Below are positions 25,331 through 38,600 of a DNA stretch of 64,000 nt, piece after piece (positions within the stretch are counted from its first letter, which is position 1; every line of letters begins with the position of its first letter). The notes under the pieces were generated by a model. That model saw only the letters and a program-made list of their open reading frames with translations. It searched no databases and was not told the DNA's origin. Source of the stretch: Sipunculus nudus. Its lineage: Eukaryota; Annelida; Sipuncula; Golfingiida; Sipunculidae. The stretch spans positions 11,633,479 to 11,697,478 of the forward strand of contig CM049321.1 of assembly GCA_026874595.1 (NCBI GenBank), read 5' to 3'. The translations under genes and the position numbers were made by a program.

Positions 25331-25360
25331 ACCGTAAGCAAAGAATAAGCAAAGGAACTA
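25331..25360 (+). repeat. Independent 22-bp deletion in the 11-bp subrepeat
   Basis: After anchor 25307, two AAGCAAA units (25336 and 25347) are followed at once by GGAACTACATC. Exactly 22 bp are missing, but the join differs from the one at 5.1 kb (AAAGGAACTAC here, AAACAAACTAC there). This suggests a separate event or a later correction. The outcome is what pairing of one AAGCAAA unit with another two units away would give. Confidence 0.85.
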
Positions 25361-28300
25361 CATCTTCATCAATTCTTTTTGTGAATTTTTTCTCAAGACA
25401 TAATGTATGAGTTGACTAACCAGGAGCCTAATTATACCGAAAACGGTGCAAAACAGTAGATCAAATGAGAAAAAATTAAAAAATGGGTCCCTATAATCCA
25501 TAATATCTCTTATTGGAAATAGCAGTCTTTTACATTTCTAATATTGATTGAACGATTGTGCCCTTTATTTTTAGATTAATGTTGACTAGGAGGAACCATT
25601 GTGTAGCCAGGGAATTAGTCTGCGTCCCTACGGGACACATTCGTGTGTATTTTTTTAAAAAAAGCTTCATTTCTGTGATGTTTTCTCAATAAGCAAGGCA
25701 TAAGCAAAACACAAGCAATTTGTAGGCAAAGAAACAATATCTTCATAAATTCTTTTTGCGACTATTTTCTGAGGACATAATGTATAATTAGGGTTCCAGG
25801 GAGTCTAATCATGTCGGAAATAGTGGAAAATTGTAGATAAATTGGGAAAGAATTAAGAAAATGGGTCTCGAATTTAATATTATCCCTTTCATAAAATAGT
25901 AATATTTCATATTTTTACATTTTATTGAAAGATTTTGCCTTTTATTTTAAGATTCCTGTTCACTTAGCGTCGCTATTTTGTCGCCAAGGAACTTGTCTGC
26001 GTACCCATGGGTCATATTCGTGTGTATTTGTATAAAATTCTTCATTTCTGTGGTGTTTTCTCAATAAGCAAAGCAAAAGTAAAACGCAAGCAATTTTAAA
26101 GCAAAAAAACAATATCTTCATAAATTCTTTTTCGACTATTTTCTGAGGACATAATGAATTATTAGGGTTCCAGCGAGTCTAATCATGTCGGAAATAGTGG
26201 AAAATTGTAGATAAATTGGGAAAGAATTAAGAAAATGGGTCTCGAATTTAATATTATCCCTTTCATAAAATAGTAATTATTCATATTTTCACATTTTATT
26301 GAAAGATTTTGCCTTTTATATTTAGAATCCGGTTCACTAAGCGTCACTATTTTGTCGCCAAGAAACTTGTCTGTGTACCCATGGGTCATATTCGTGTGTA
26401 TTTGTAGAAAAATGCTTCATTTCTGTGGTGTTTTCTCAATAAGCAAAGAATTAGCAAAGCGTAAGCAAATTGTAAGCAAAGGAACTACATCTTCATAAAT
26501 TCTTTTTGTAAATATTTTCTAGAGACATAATGTATAAGTTGACTAACCAGGAGCCTAATTATATCGGAAACGGTGCAAAACAGTAGATCAAATGAGAAAA
26601 AAATTAAAATATGGGTCCCTATAATCCATAATATCTCTTATTGGAAATATCAGTCTTTTAGATTTCTAATATTGATTGAACGATTGTGCCCTTTATTTTT
26701 AGGTTAATGTTCACTAGGACAAACCATTGTGTAGGAAGGGAATTAGTCTGCGTCACTTCGGGACATATTCGTGTGTATTTTCTGAAAAATGCTTCATTTC
26801 TGTGGTGTTTTCTCAATAAGCAAAGCATAAGCAAAGCGCAAGCAAATTGTAAGCAAAGGAACAATGTCTTCTTAAATTCTTTTTGCGACTATTTTCTGAG
26901 GACATAATGTATTATTAGGGTTCCAGGGAGTCTAATCATGTCGGAAATAGTAGAAAATTGTAGATAAATTGGGAAAGAATTAAGAAAATGGGTCTCGAAA
27001 TCGATATTGTCCCTTTTAGAAAATAGCAATATTTTATATTTCGACTTTTTATTGAAAGATTTTGCCATTATTATTTAGAATCCGGTTCACTAAGCGTCAC
27101 TATTTTGTCGCCAAGAAACTTGTCTGCGTACCCATGGGTCATATTCGTGTGTATTTGCAGAAAAATGCTTCATTTCTGTGGTGTTTCCACCGTAAGCAAA
27201 GAATAAGCAAAACGTAAGCAAATTGTAAGCAAAGGAACAATGTCTTCATAAATTCTTTTTGTAAATATTTTCTCAAGACATAATGTATTAGTTGACTAAC
27301 CAGGAGCCTAATTATATCGGAAACGTTGCAAAACAGTAGATCAAATGAGAAAAAATAAAAAATGGGTCCCTATAATCCATAATATCTCTTATTGAAAATA
27401 GCAGACTGTTACATTTCTAATATTGATTGAACGATTGTGCCCTTTATTTTTAGATTAATGTTCACTAGGAGGCACCATTGTGTAGCCAGGGAATTAGTCT
27501 GCGTCCCTAGGGGTCATATTCGTGTGTATTTGTAGAAAAATGTTTCATTTCTGTGGTGTTTTCTCAATAAGCACAGCATAAGCAAAACGCAAGCAATTTT
27601 TAAGCAAAGAAACAATATCTTCATAAATTCTTTTTGCGACTATTTTCTGAGGATATAATGAATTATAAGGGCTCCAGGGAGTCTATTCATGTCGGAAATA
27701 GTGGAAAATTGTAGATAAATTGGGAAAGAATTAAGAAAATGGGTCTCGAAATCGATATTGTCCCTTTTAGAAAATAGCAATATTTTATATTTCAACATTT
27801 TATTGAAAGAATTTGCCATTTATATTTAGAATCCGGTTCACTAAGCGTCACTATTTTGTCGCCAAGAAACTTGTCTGCGTACCCATGGGTCATATTCGTG
27901 TTTATTTGTAGAAAAATGCTTCATTTCTGTGGTGTTTTCACCGTAAGCAAAGAATAAGTAAAGCGTAAGGAAATTGTAAGCAAAGGAACTACATCTTCAT
28001 AAATTCTTTTTGTGAATATTTTCTCGAGACATAATGTATAAGTTGACTAGCCAGGAGCCTAATTATATCGGAAACGGTGCAAAACAGTAGATCAAATGAG
28101 AAAAAATTAAAAAATGGCTCCCTATAATCCCTAACCTCTCTTATTGGAAATAGCAGTCTTTTACATTTCTAATATTGATTGAACGATTGTTCTCTTTACT
28201 TTTAGATTAATGTTCACTAGGAGGCACCAATGTGTAGAAAGAGAATTAATCTGCATCCCTACGGGACATATTCGTGTGTATTTTTTGAAAATGCTTCATT

Positions 28301-28762
28301 TCTGTGGTGTTTTCCCAATAAGCAAAGCATAAGCAAAACGCAAGCAAATTGTAAGCAAAAGAAAAATGTCTTCATAAATTCTTTTTGCGACTTTTTTCTG
28401 AGGACATAATGAATTATTAGGGTTCCAGGGAGTCTAATCATGTCGGAAATAGTGGAAAATTGTAGATAAATTGGGAAAGATATAAGAAAATGGGTCTCGA
28501 ATTTAATATTATCCCTTTCAGAAAATAGTAATATTTCATATTTTTACATTTTATTGAAAGATTTTGCCTTTTATTTTTAGATTCCTGTTCACTTAGCGTC
28601 GCTATTTTGTCGCCAAGGAACTTGTCTGCGTACCCATGGGTCATATTCGTGTGCATTTGTAGAAAAATGCTTCATTTCTGTGGTGTTTTCTCAATAAGCC
28701 AAGCATAAGCAAAACGCAAGCAATTTTTAAGCAAAGAAACAATATCTTCATAAATTCTTTTT

Positions 28763-29514
28763 GCGACTATTTTCTGAGGACATAATGAATTATGAGGGCT
28801 CCAGGGAGTCTAATCATGTCGGAAATAGTGGAAAATTGTAGATAAATTTGGAAAGAATTAAGAAAATGGGTCTCGAAATCGATATTGTCCCTTTTAGAAA
28901 ATAGCAATATTTTATATTTCGAATTTTTATTGAAAGATTTTGCCATTTTTATTTATAATCCGGTTCACTGTGCGTCACTATTTTGAAACCAAGAAACTTG
29001 TCTGCGTACCCATGGGTCATATTCGTGTGTATTTGTAGAAAAATGCTTCATTTCTGTGGTGTTTTCACCGTAAGCAAAGAATAAGCAAAGCGTAAGGAAA
29101 GTGTAAGCAAAGGAACTACATCTTCATAAATTCTTTTTGCGACTATTTTCTGAGGACATAATGAATTATGAGGGCTCCAGGGAGTCTAATCATGTCGGAA
29201 ATAGTGGAAAATTGTAGATAAATTTGGAAAGAATTAAGAAAATGGGTCTCGAAATCGATATTGTTCCTTTTAGAAAATAGCAATATTTTATATTTCGAAT
29301 TTTTATTGAAAGATTTTGCCATTTTTATTTATAATCCGGTTCACTCTGCGTCACTATTTTGAAACCAAGAAACTTGTCTGCGTACCCATGGGTCATATTC
29401 GTGTGTATTTGTAGAAAAATGCTTCATTTCTGTGGTGTTTTCACCGTAAGCAAAGAATAAGCAAAGCGTAAGGAAAGTGTAAGCAAAGGAACTACATCTT
29501 CATAAATTCTTTTT
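28763..29514 (+). repeat. Tandem duplication of a single B unit (B-B step)
   Basis: The 376-bp units 28,763-29,138 and 29,139-29,514 share private variants (AATTATGAGGGCTCC, TTATAATCCGGTTCACT and TTTTGAAACCAAG in place of TTTTGTCGCCAAG). I noticed two differences: C28889/T29265 and G28970/C29346. The join lies at the box TTCATAAATTCTTTTTG, where an R_b half (GAACTACAT) switches to R_a (GCGACTATTTTCTGAGG). This is the only plain B-to-B step I found and is best explained by unequal exchange at that box. Confidence 0.87.
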
Positions 29515-31427
29515 GTGAATATTTTCTCAAGACATAATGTATAAGTTGACTAACCAGGAGCATAATTATATCGGAAACGGTGCAAAACAGTAGTTCAAAT
29601 GAGAAAAAATAAAAAAAAATGGCTCCCTATAATCCCTAACCTCTCTTATTGGAAATAGCAGTCTTTTACATTTCTAATATTGATTGAACGATTGTTCTCT
29701 TTACTTTTAGATTAATGTTCACTAGGAGGCACCATTGTGTAGGAAGAGAATTAGTCTGCATCCCGACGGGATATATTTGTGTGTATTTTTTGAAAATGCT
29801 TCATTTCTGTGGTGTTTTCTCAATAAGCAAAGCATAAGCAAAACGCAAGCAAATTGTAAGCAAAAGAAAAATGTCTTCATAAATTCTTTTTGCGACTATT
29901 TTCTGAGGATATAATGTATTATTAGGGTTCCAGGGAGTCTAATCGTATCGGAAATAGTAGAAAATTGTAGATAAATTGGGAAAGAAATAAGAAAATGGGT
30001 CTCGAATTTAATATTAACCCTTTCATAAAATAGTAATATTTCATATTTTTACATTTTATTGAAAGATTTTGCCTTTTACTTTTAAATTCTTGTTCACTTA
30101 GCGTCGCTATTTTGTCGCCAAGGAACTTGTCTGCGTACCTATGGGTCATATTCGTGTGTTTTTGTAGAAAAATGCTTCATTTCTGTGGTGTTTTCACCGT
30201 AAGCAAAGAATAAGCAAAGCGTAAGGAAAGTGTAAGCAAAGGAACTACATCTTCATAAATTCTTTTTGTGAATATTTTCTCAAGACATAATGTAATAGAT
30301 GACTAACCAGGAGCCTTATTATATCGGAAAGGTGCAAAACAGTAGATCAATTGAGAAAAAATTAAAAAATGGGTCCCTATAATCCATAATATCTCTTATT
30401 GGATATAGCAGTCTTTTACATTTCTCATATTGATTGAACGATTGTGCCCTTTATTTTTAGATTAATGTTCACTAGGAGGCACCATTGTGTAGCAAGGGAA
30501 ATAGTCTGCGTCCCTACGGAACATATTTGTTTGTTTTTGTTGAAAAATGCTTCATTTCTGTGGTGTTTTCTCAATAAGCAAAGCAAAAGTAAAACGCAAG
30601 CAATTTTTAAGCAAAGAAACAATATCTTCATAAATTCTTTTTGCAACTATTTTCTGAGGACATTATGAATTATTAGGGTTCCAGGGAGTCTAATCATGTC
30701 GGAAACAGTGGAAAATTGTAGATAAATTTGGAAAGAATTAAGAAAATGGGTCTCGAAATCGATATTGTATCTTTTAGAAAATAGTAATATTTTATATTTC
30801 GACATTTTATTGAAAGATTTTGCCATTTTTATTTATAATCCGGTTCACTGTGCGTCACTATTTTGTCACCAAGAAACTTGTCTGCGTACCCATGGGTCAT
30901 ATTCGTGTGTATTTGTAGAAAAATGCTTCATTTCTGTGGTGTTTTCACCGTAAGCAAAGAATAAGCAAAGCGTAAGGAAAGTGTAAGCAAAGGAACTACA
31001 TCTTCATAAATTCTTTTTGTGAAAATTTTCTCAAGACATAATGTATAAGTTGACTAACCAGGAGCCTAATTATATCGGAAACGGTGCAAAACAGTAGATC
31101 AAATGAGAAAAAATAAAAAAATGGCTCCCTATAATCCCTAACCTCTCTTATTGGAAATAGCAGTCTTTTACATTTCTAATATTGATTGAACGATTGTTCT
31201 CTTTACTTTTAGATTAATGTTCACTAGGAGGCACCATTGTGTAGGAAGAGAATTAGTCTGCATCCCTACGGGCTATATTTGTGTGTATTTTTTGAAAATG
31301 CTTCATTTCTGTGGTGTTTTCTCAATAAGCAAAGCATAAGCAAAACGCAAGCAAATTGTAAGCAAAAGAAAAATGTCTTCATAAATTCTTTTTGCGACTA
31401 TTTTCTGAGGATATAATGTATTATTAG

Positions 31428-34400
31428 GGTTCCAGGGAGTCTAATCGTATCGGAAATAGTAGAAAATTGTAGATAAATTGGGAAAGAAATAAGAAAATGG
31501 GTCTCGAATTTAATATTAACCCTTTCATAAAATAGTAATATTTCATATTTTTACATTTTATTGAAAGATTTTGCCTTTTACTTTTAAATTCTTGTTCACT
31601 TAGGGTCGCTATTTTGTCGCCAAGGAACTTTTCTGCGTACCTATGGGTCATATTCGTGTGTTTTTGTAGAAAAATGCTTCATTTCTGTGGTGTTTTCACC
31701 GTAAGTAAAAAATAAGGAAAGCGTAAGGAAAGTGTAACCAAAGGAACTACATCTTCATAAATTCTTTTTGTGAATATTTTCTCAAGACATAATGTAATAG
31801 ATGACTAACCAGGAGCCTAATTATATCGGAAAGGTGCAAAACAGTAGATCAAATGAGAAAAAATTAAAAAATGGGTCCCTATAATCCATAATATCTCTTA
31901 TTGGATATAGCAGTCTTTTACATTTCTCATATTGATTGAACGATTGTGCCCTTTATTTTTAGATTCCTGTTCACTTAGCGTCGCTATTTTGTCGCCAAGG
32001 AACTTGTCTGCGTACCCATGGGTCATATTCGTGTGCATTTGTAGAAAAATGCTTCATTTCTGTGGTGTTTTCTCAATAAGCAAAGCATAATCAAAACGCA
32101 AGCAATTTTTAAGCAAAGAAACAATATCTTCATAAATTCTTTTTGCAACTTTTTTCTGAGGACATAATGAATTATTAGGGTTCCAGGGAGTCTAATCATG
32201 TCGGAAATAGTGGAAAATTGTAGATAAATTGGGAAAGAATTAAGAAAATGGGTCTCGAAATCGATATTGTGCTTTTTAGAAAATAGCAATATTTTATATT
32301 TCGACTTTTCTTTGAAAGATTTTGCCATTTTTATTTAGAATCCGGTTCACTAAGCGTCACTATTTTGTCGCCAAGAAACTTGTCTGCGTACCCATGGGTC
32401 ATATTCGTGTTTATTTGTAGAAAAATGCTTCATTTCTGTGGTGTTTTCACCGTAAGCAAAGAATAAGCAAAGCGTAAGGAAGGTGTAAGCAAAGGAACTA
32501 CATCTTCATAAATTCTTTTTGTGAATATTGTTTCAAGACATAATGTATTAGTTGACTAACTAGGACCCTAATTATATCGGAAACGTTGCAAAAGAGTAGA
32601 TCAAATGAGAAAAAATTAAAAAAATGGGTCCCTATAATCCATAATATCTCTTATTGGAAATAGCAGATTGTTACATTTCTAATATTGATTGAACGATTGT
32701 GCCCTTTATTTTTAGATTAATGTTCACTAGGAGGCACCATTGTGTAGCCAGGGAATTGGTCTGCGTCCCTACGGGACATATTCGTGTGTATTTTTTGAAA
32801 AATGCTTCATTTTTGTGGTGTTTTCTCAATAAGCAAAGCATCAGCAAAACGCAAGAAAATTGTAAGCAAAGGAACAATGTCTTCTTAAATTCTTTTTGCG
32901 ACTATTTTCTGAGGACATAATGTATTATTAGGCTTCCAGGGAGTCTAATCATGTCGGAAATAGTGGAAAATTGTAGATAAATTGGGAAAGAAATCAGAGA
33001 ATGGGTCTCGAAATCGATATTATCCCTTTAAGAAAATAGCAATATTTTATGTTTCGACATTTTATTGAAAGATTTTGCCATTTTTATTTAGAATCCGGTT
33101 CACTAAGCGTCACTATTTTGTCGCCAAGAAACTTGTCTGCGTACCCATGGGTCATATTCGTGTTTATTTGTAGAAAAATGCTTCATTTCTGTGGTGTTTT
33201 CACCGTAAGCAAAGAATAAGCAAAGCGAAGGGAAAGTATAAGCAGAGGAACTACATCTTCATAAATTCTTTTTGTGAATATTTTCTCAAGACATAATGTA
33301 TTAGTTGACTAACCAGGAGCCTAATTTTATCGGAAACGGTGCAAAACAGTACATCAAATGAGAAAAAATTTAAAAAATGGGTCACTATGATCCATAATAT
33401 CTCTTATTGGAAATAGCAGTCTTTTACATTTCTAATATTGATTGAACGATTGTGCCCTTTATTTTTAGATTAATGTTCACTAGGAGGCACCATTGTGTAG
33501 CCAGGGAATTAGTCTGCATCCCTACGGGACATATACGTGTGTATTTTTTGAAAAATGCTTCATTTCTGTGGTGTTTTCTCAATAAGCAAAGCATAAGCAA
33601 AACGCAAGCAAATTGTAAGCAAAGGAAAAATGTCTTCATGAATTCTTTTTGCGACTATTTTCTGAGGATATAATTTATTATTAGGGTTCCAGGGAGTCTA
33701 ATCGTATCGGAAATAGTGGAAAATTGTAGATAAATTTGGAAAGAAATAAGGGAATGGGTCTCGAATTTAATATTATCCCTTTCATAAAATAGTAATATTT
33801 CATAATTTTACATTTTATTGAAAGATTTTGCCTTTTATTTTTAGATTCCTGTTCACTTAGCGTCGCTATTTTGTCGCCAAGGAACTTGTCTGCGTATCCA
33901 TGGGTCATATTCGTGTGTATTTGTAGAAAAATGCTTCATTTCTGTGGTGTTTTCTCAATAAGCAAAGCATAAGCAAAACGCAAGCAATTCTTAAGCAAAG
34001 AAACAATATCTTCATAAATTCTGTTTGCGACTAATTTCTGAGGACATAATGAATTATTAGGGTTCCAGGGAGTCTAATCATGTCGGAAATAGTGGAAAAT
34101 TGTAGATAAATTGGGAAACAATTAAGAAAATGGGTCTCGAAATCGATATTGTCCCTTTTAGAAAATAGCAATATTTTATATTTCGACTTTTTATTGAAAG
34201 ATTTTGCCATTTTTATTTAGAATCCGGTTCACTAAGCGTCACTAATTTGTCGCCAAGAAACTTGTCAGCGTACCCATGGGTCATATTCGTGTGTATTTGT
34301 AGAAAAATGATTCATTTCTGTGGTGTTTTCACCGTAAGCAAAGAATAAGCAAAACGTAAGCAAATTGTAAGCAAAGGAACAATGTCTTCATAAATTCTTT

Positions 34401-35643
34401 TTGTAAATATTTTCTAGAGACATAATATATTATTTGACTAACCCGGAGCCTAATTATATCGGAAACAGTGCAAAACAGTAGATCAATTGATAAAAAATTT
34501 AAAAAATGGCTCCCTATAATCCCTAACATCTCTTATTGGAAATAGCAGTCTTTTACATTTCTAATATTGATTGAACGATTGTGCCCTTTATTTTTAGATT
34601 AATGTTCACTAGGAGGCACCATTGTGTAGCCAGGGAATTAGTCTGCGTCCCTACGGGACATATTCGTGTGTATTTTTTGAAAAATGCTTCATTTTTGTGG
34701 TGTTTTCTCAATAAGCAAAGCATCAGCAAAACGCAAGAAAATTGTAAACAAAGGAACAATGTCTTCTTAAATTCTTTTTGCGACTATTTTCTGAGGACAT
34801 AATGTATTATTAGGCTTCTAGGGAGTCTAATCATGTCGAAAATAGTGGAAAATTGTAGATAAATTGGGAAAGAAATCAGAGAATGGGTCTCGAAATCGAT
34901 ATTATCCCTTTAAGAAAATAGCAATATTTTATATTTCGACATTTTATTGAAAGATTTTGCCATTTTTATTTAGAATCCGGTTCACTAAGCGTCACTATTT
35001 TGTCGCCAAGAAACTTGTCTGCGTACCCATGGATCATATTCGTGTGTATTTGTAGAAAAATGCTTCATTTCTGTAGTGTTTTCACCGTAAGCAAAGAATA
35101 AGCAAAGCGTAGGGAAAGTGTAAGCAAAGGAACTACATCTTCATAAATTCTTTTTGTGAATATTTTCTCAGGACATAATGTATTAGTTGACTAACCAGGA
35201 GCCTAATTTTATCGGAACCGGTGCAAAACAGTAGATCAAATGAGAAAAAATTAAAAAAATGGGTCACTATGATCCATAATATCTCTTATTGGAAATAGCA
35301 GTCTTTTACATTTCTAATATTGATTGAACGATTGTGCCCTTTATTTTTAGATTAATGTTCACTAGGAGGCACCATTGTGTAGCAAGGGAATTAGTCTGCG
35401 TCCCTACGGGACATATACGTGTGTATTTTTTTTAAAAATGCTTCATTTCTGTGGTGTTTTCTCAATAAGCAAAGCATAAGCAAAACGCAAGCAAATTGTA
35501 AGCAAAGGAAAAATGTCTTCATGAATTCTTTTTGCGACTATTTTCTGAGGATATAATGTATTATTAGGGTTCCAGGGAGTCTAATCGTATCGGAAATAGT
35601 GGAAAATTGTAGATAAATTTGGAAAGAAATAAGGGAATGGGTC
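31428..35643 (+). repeat. 38-monomer repeat, copy 2, last part (matches 10,048-14,264)
   Basis: Anchors equal copy 1 plus 21,380, then plus 21,379 after one A is lost from a run near 34,490: 31674 A, 32049 C/A, 32425 B, 32802 C, 33178 B, 33555 C, 33931 A, 34307 B, 34684 C, 35060 B, 35438 C. Rare variants are shared with copy 1, such as CTTAGGGTCGC (about 10,219 and 31,599), GGAACTTTTCTGCG, and the C/A chimeric monomer. The match begins at the same copy-1 position (about 10,050) at which the match to 24.3 kb ends, which marks a clean insertion or deletion breakpoint. Confidence 0.88.
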
Positions 35644-38600
35644 TCGAATTTAATATTATCCCTTTCATAAAATAGTAATATTTCATATTTTTACATTTTA
35701 TTGAAAGATTTTACCTTTTATTTTTAGATTCCTGTTCATTTAGCGTCGCTATTTTGTCGCCAAGGAACTTGTCTGCGTACCCATGAGTCATATTCGTGTG
35801 TATTTGTAGAAAAATGCTTCATTTCTGTGGTGTTTTCTCAATAAGCAAATCAAAAGTAAAACGCAAGCAATTTTTAAGCAAAGAAACAATATCTTCATAA
35901 ATTCTGTTTGCGACTAATTTCTGAGGACATAATGAATTATTAGGGTTCCAGGGAGTCTAATCATGTCGGAAATAGTGGAAAATTGTAGATAAATTGGGAA
36001 AGAATTAAGAAAATGGGTCTCGAAATCGATATTGTCCCTTTTAGAAAATAGCAATATTTTATATTTCGACTTTTTATTGAAAGATTTTGCCATTTTTATT
36101 TAGAATCCGGTTCACTAAGCGTCACTATTTTGTCGCCAAGAAACTTGTCTGCGTACCCATGGGTCATATTCGTGTGTATTTGTAGAAAAATGCTTCATTT
36201 CTGTGGTGTTTCCACCGTAAGCAAAGAATAAGCAAGGCGTAAGGAAAGTGTAAGCAAAGGAACTACATCTTCATAAATTCTTTTTGTGAATATTTTCTCA
36301 AGACATAATGTATTAGTTGACTAAACAGGAGCCTAATTATATCGGAAACGGTGCAAAACAGTAGATCAAATGGGAAAAAAATAAAAAAATGGCTCCCTAT
36401 AATCCCTAACATCTGTTATTGGAAACAGCAGTCTTTTACATTTTTAATATTGATTGAACGATTGTTCCCTTTACTTTTAGATTAATGTTCACTAGGAGGC
36501 ACCATTGTGTAGGAAGGGAATTAGTCTGCATCCCTACGGGACATATTCGTGTGTTTTTTTTTAAAATGCTTCATTTCTGTGGTGTTTTCTCAATAAGCAA
36601 AGCATAAGCAAAACGCAAGCAAATTGTAAGTAAAGGAAAAATGTCTATATAAATTCTTTTTGCGACTATTTTCTGAGGATATAATGTATTATTAGGGTTC
36701 CAGGGAGTCTAATCGTGTCGGAAATAGTAGAAAATTGTAGATAAATTGGGAAAGAAATAAGAAAATGGGTCTCGAAATCGATATTATCCCTTTTAGAAAA
36801 TAGCAATATTTTATATTTCGACTTTTTATTGAAAGATTTTGCCATTTTTATTTAGAATCCGGTTCACTAAGCGTCACTATTTTGTCGCCAAGAAACTTGT
36901 CTGTGTACCATGGGTAATATTCGTGTGTATTTGTAGAAAAATGTTTCATTTCTGTGGTGTTTTCTCAATAAGCAAATCATAAGCAAAACGTAAGCAAATT
37001 GTAAGCAAAGGAACAATGTCTTCATAAATTCTTTTTGTAAATATTTTCTAGAGACATAATATATTATTTGACGAACCCGGAGCCTAATTATATCGGAAAC
37101 GGTGCAAAACAGTAGATCAAATGAGAAAAAATAAAAAAATGGGTCACTATGATCCATAATATCTCTTATTGGAAATAGCAGTCTTTTACATTTCTAATAT
37201 TGATTGAACGATTGTGCCCTTTATTTTTAGATTAATGTTCACTAGGAGGCACCATTGTGTAGCCAGGGAATTAGTCTGCGTCCCTACGGGACATATACGT
37301 GTGCATTTTTTGAAAAATGCTTCATTTCTGTGGTGTTTTCTCAATAAGCAAAGCATAAGCAAAACGCAAGCAAATTGTAAGCAAAGAAAAATTGTCTTCA
37401 TGAATTCTTTTTGCGACTATTTTCTGAGGATATAATGTATTATTAGGGTTCCAGGGAGTCTAATCGTATCGGAAATAGTGGAAAATTGTAGATAAATTTG
37501 GAAAGAAATAAGGGAATGGGTCTCGAATTTAATATGATCCCTTTCATAAAATAGTAATATTTCATATTTTTACATTTTATTGAAAGATTTTGCCTTTTAT
37601 TTTTAGATTCCTGTTCACTTAGCGTCGCTATTTTGTCGCCAAGGAACTTGTCTGCGTATCCATGGGTCATATTCGTGTGTATTTGTAGAAAAATGCTTCA
37701 TTTCTGTGGTGTTTTCTCAATAAGCAAAGCATAAGCAAAACGCAAGCAAATTGTAAGTAAAGGAAAAATGTCTATATAAATTCTTTTTGCGACTATTTTC
37801 TGAGGACATAATGAATTATTAGGCTTCCAGGGAGTCTAATCATGTCGGAAATAGTGGAAAATTGTAGATAAATTGGGAAAGAATTAAGAAAATGGGTCTC
37901 GAAATCGATATTGTCCCTTTTAGAAAATAGCAATATTTTATATTTCGACTTTTTATTGAAAGATTTTGCCATTTTTATTTAGAATCCGGTTCACTAAGCG
38001 TCACTAATTTGTCGCCAAGAAACTTGTCAGCGTACCCATGGGTCATATTCGTGTGTATTTGTAGAAAAATGCTTCATTTCTGTGGTGTTTTCACCGTAAG
38101 CAAAGAATAAGCAAAGCGTAGGGAAAGTGTAAGCAAAGGAACTACATATTCATAAATTCTTTTTGTGAATATTTTCTCAGGACATAATGTTTTAGTTGAC
38201 TAACCAGGAGCCTAATTTTATCGGAAACGGTGCAAAACAGTAGATCAAATGAGAAAAAATTAAAAAAATGGGTCACTATGATCCATAATATCTCTTATTG
38301 GAAATAGCAGTCTTTTACATTTCTAATATTGATTGAACGATTGTGCCCTTTATTTTTAGATTAATGTTCACTAGGAGGCACCATTGTGTAGCCAGGGAAT
38401 TAGTCTGCGTCCCTACGGGACATATACGTGTGTATTTTTTTAAAAATGCTTCATTTCTGTGGTGTTTTCTCAATAAGCAAAGCATAAGCAAAACGCAAGC
38501 AAATTGTAAGCAAAGGAAAAATGTCTTCATGAATTCTTTTTGCGACTATTTTCTGAGGATATAATGTTTTATTAGGGTTCCAGGGAGTCTAATCGTATCG

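Larger units (their letters stand above)
24316..31427 (+). repeat. 19-monomer block (7.1 kb) absent from copy 1
   Basis: This block separates the two parts of copy 2. The offset to copy 1 is 14,264 before it and 21,380 after it, so copy 1 lacks about 7,115 bp here (19 monomers). Anchors: 24557 A, 24932 C, 25307 B, 25662 C, 26037 A, 26412 A/B, 26789 C, 27165 B, 27540 C/A, 27916 B, 28291 C, 28667 A, 29043 B, 29419 B, 29796 C, 30172 A, 30547 C, 30923 B, 31298 C. It is richer in chimeric monomers than its flanks. It contains a B-B duplication and part of a 1,502-bp four-monomer repeat. The variant TATAAAATTC replaces the usual TAGAAAAATGC at both 24,551 and 26,031. Sequence around 26.2-27.0 kb is close to 22.8-23.6 kb. 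Confidence 0.8.

Noticed and set aside
24316-31427. Transposon insertion as the cause of the 7.1-kb length difference
   Set aside because: The block is made entirely of the same 376-bp monomers. It has no terminal repeats, target-site duplication or coding region.
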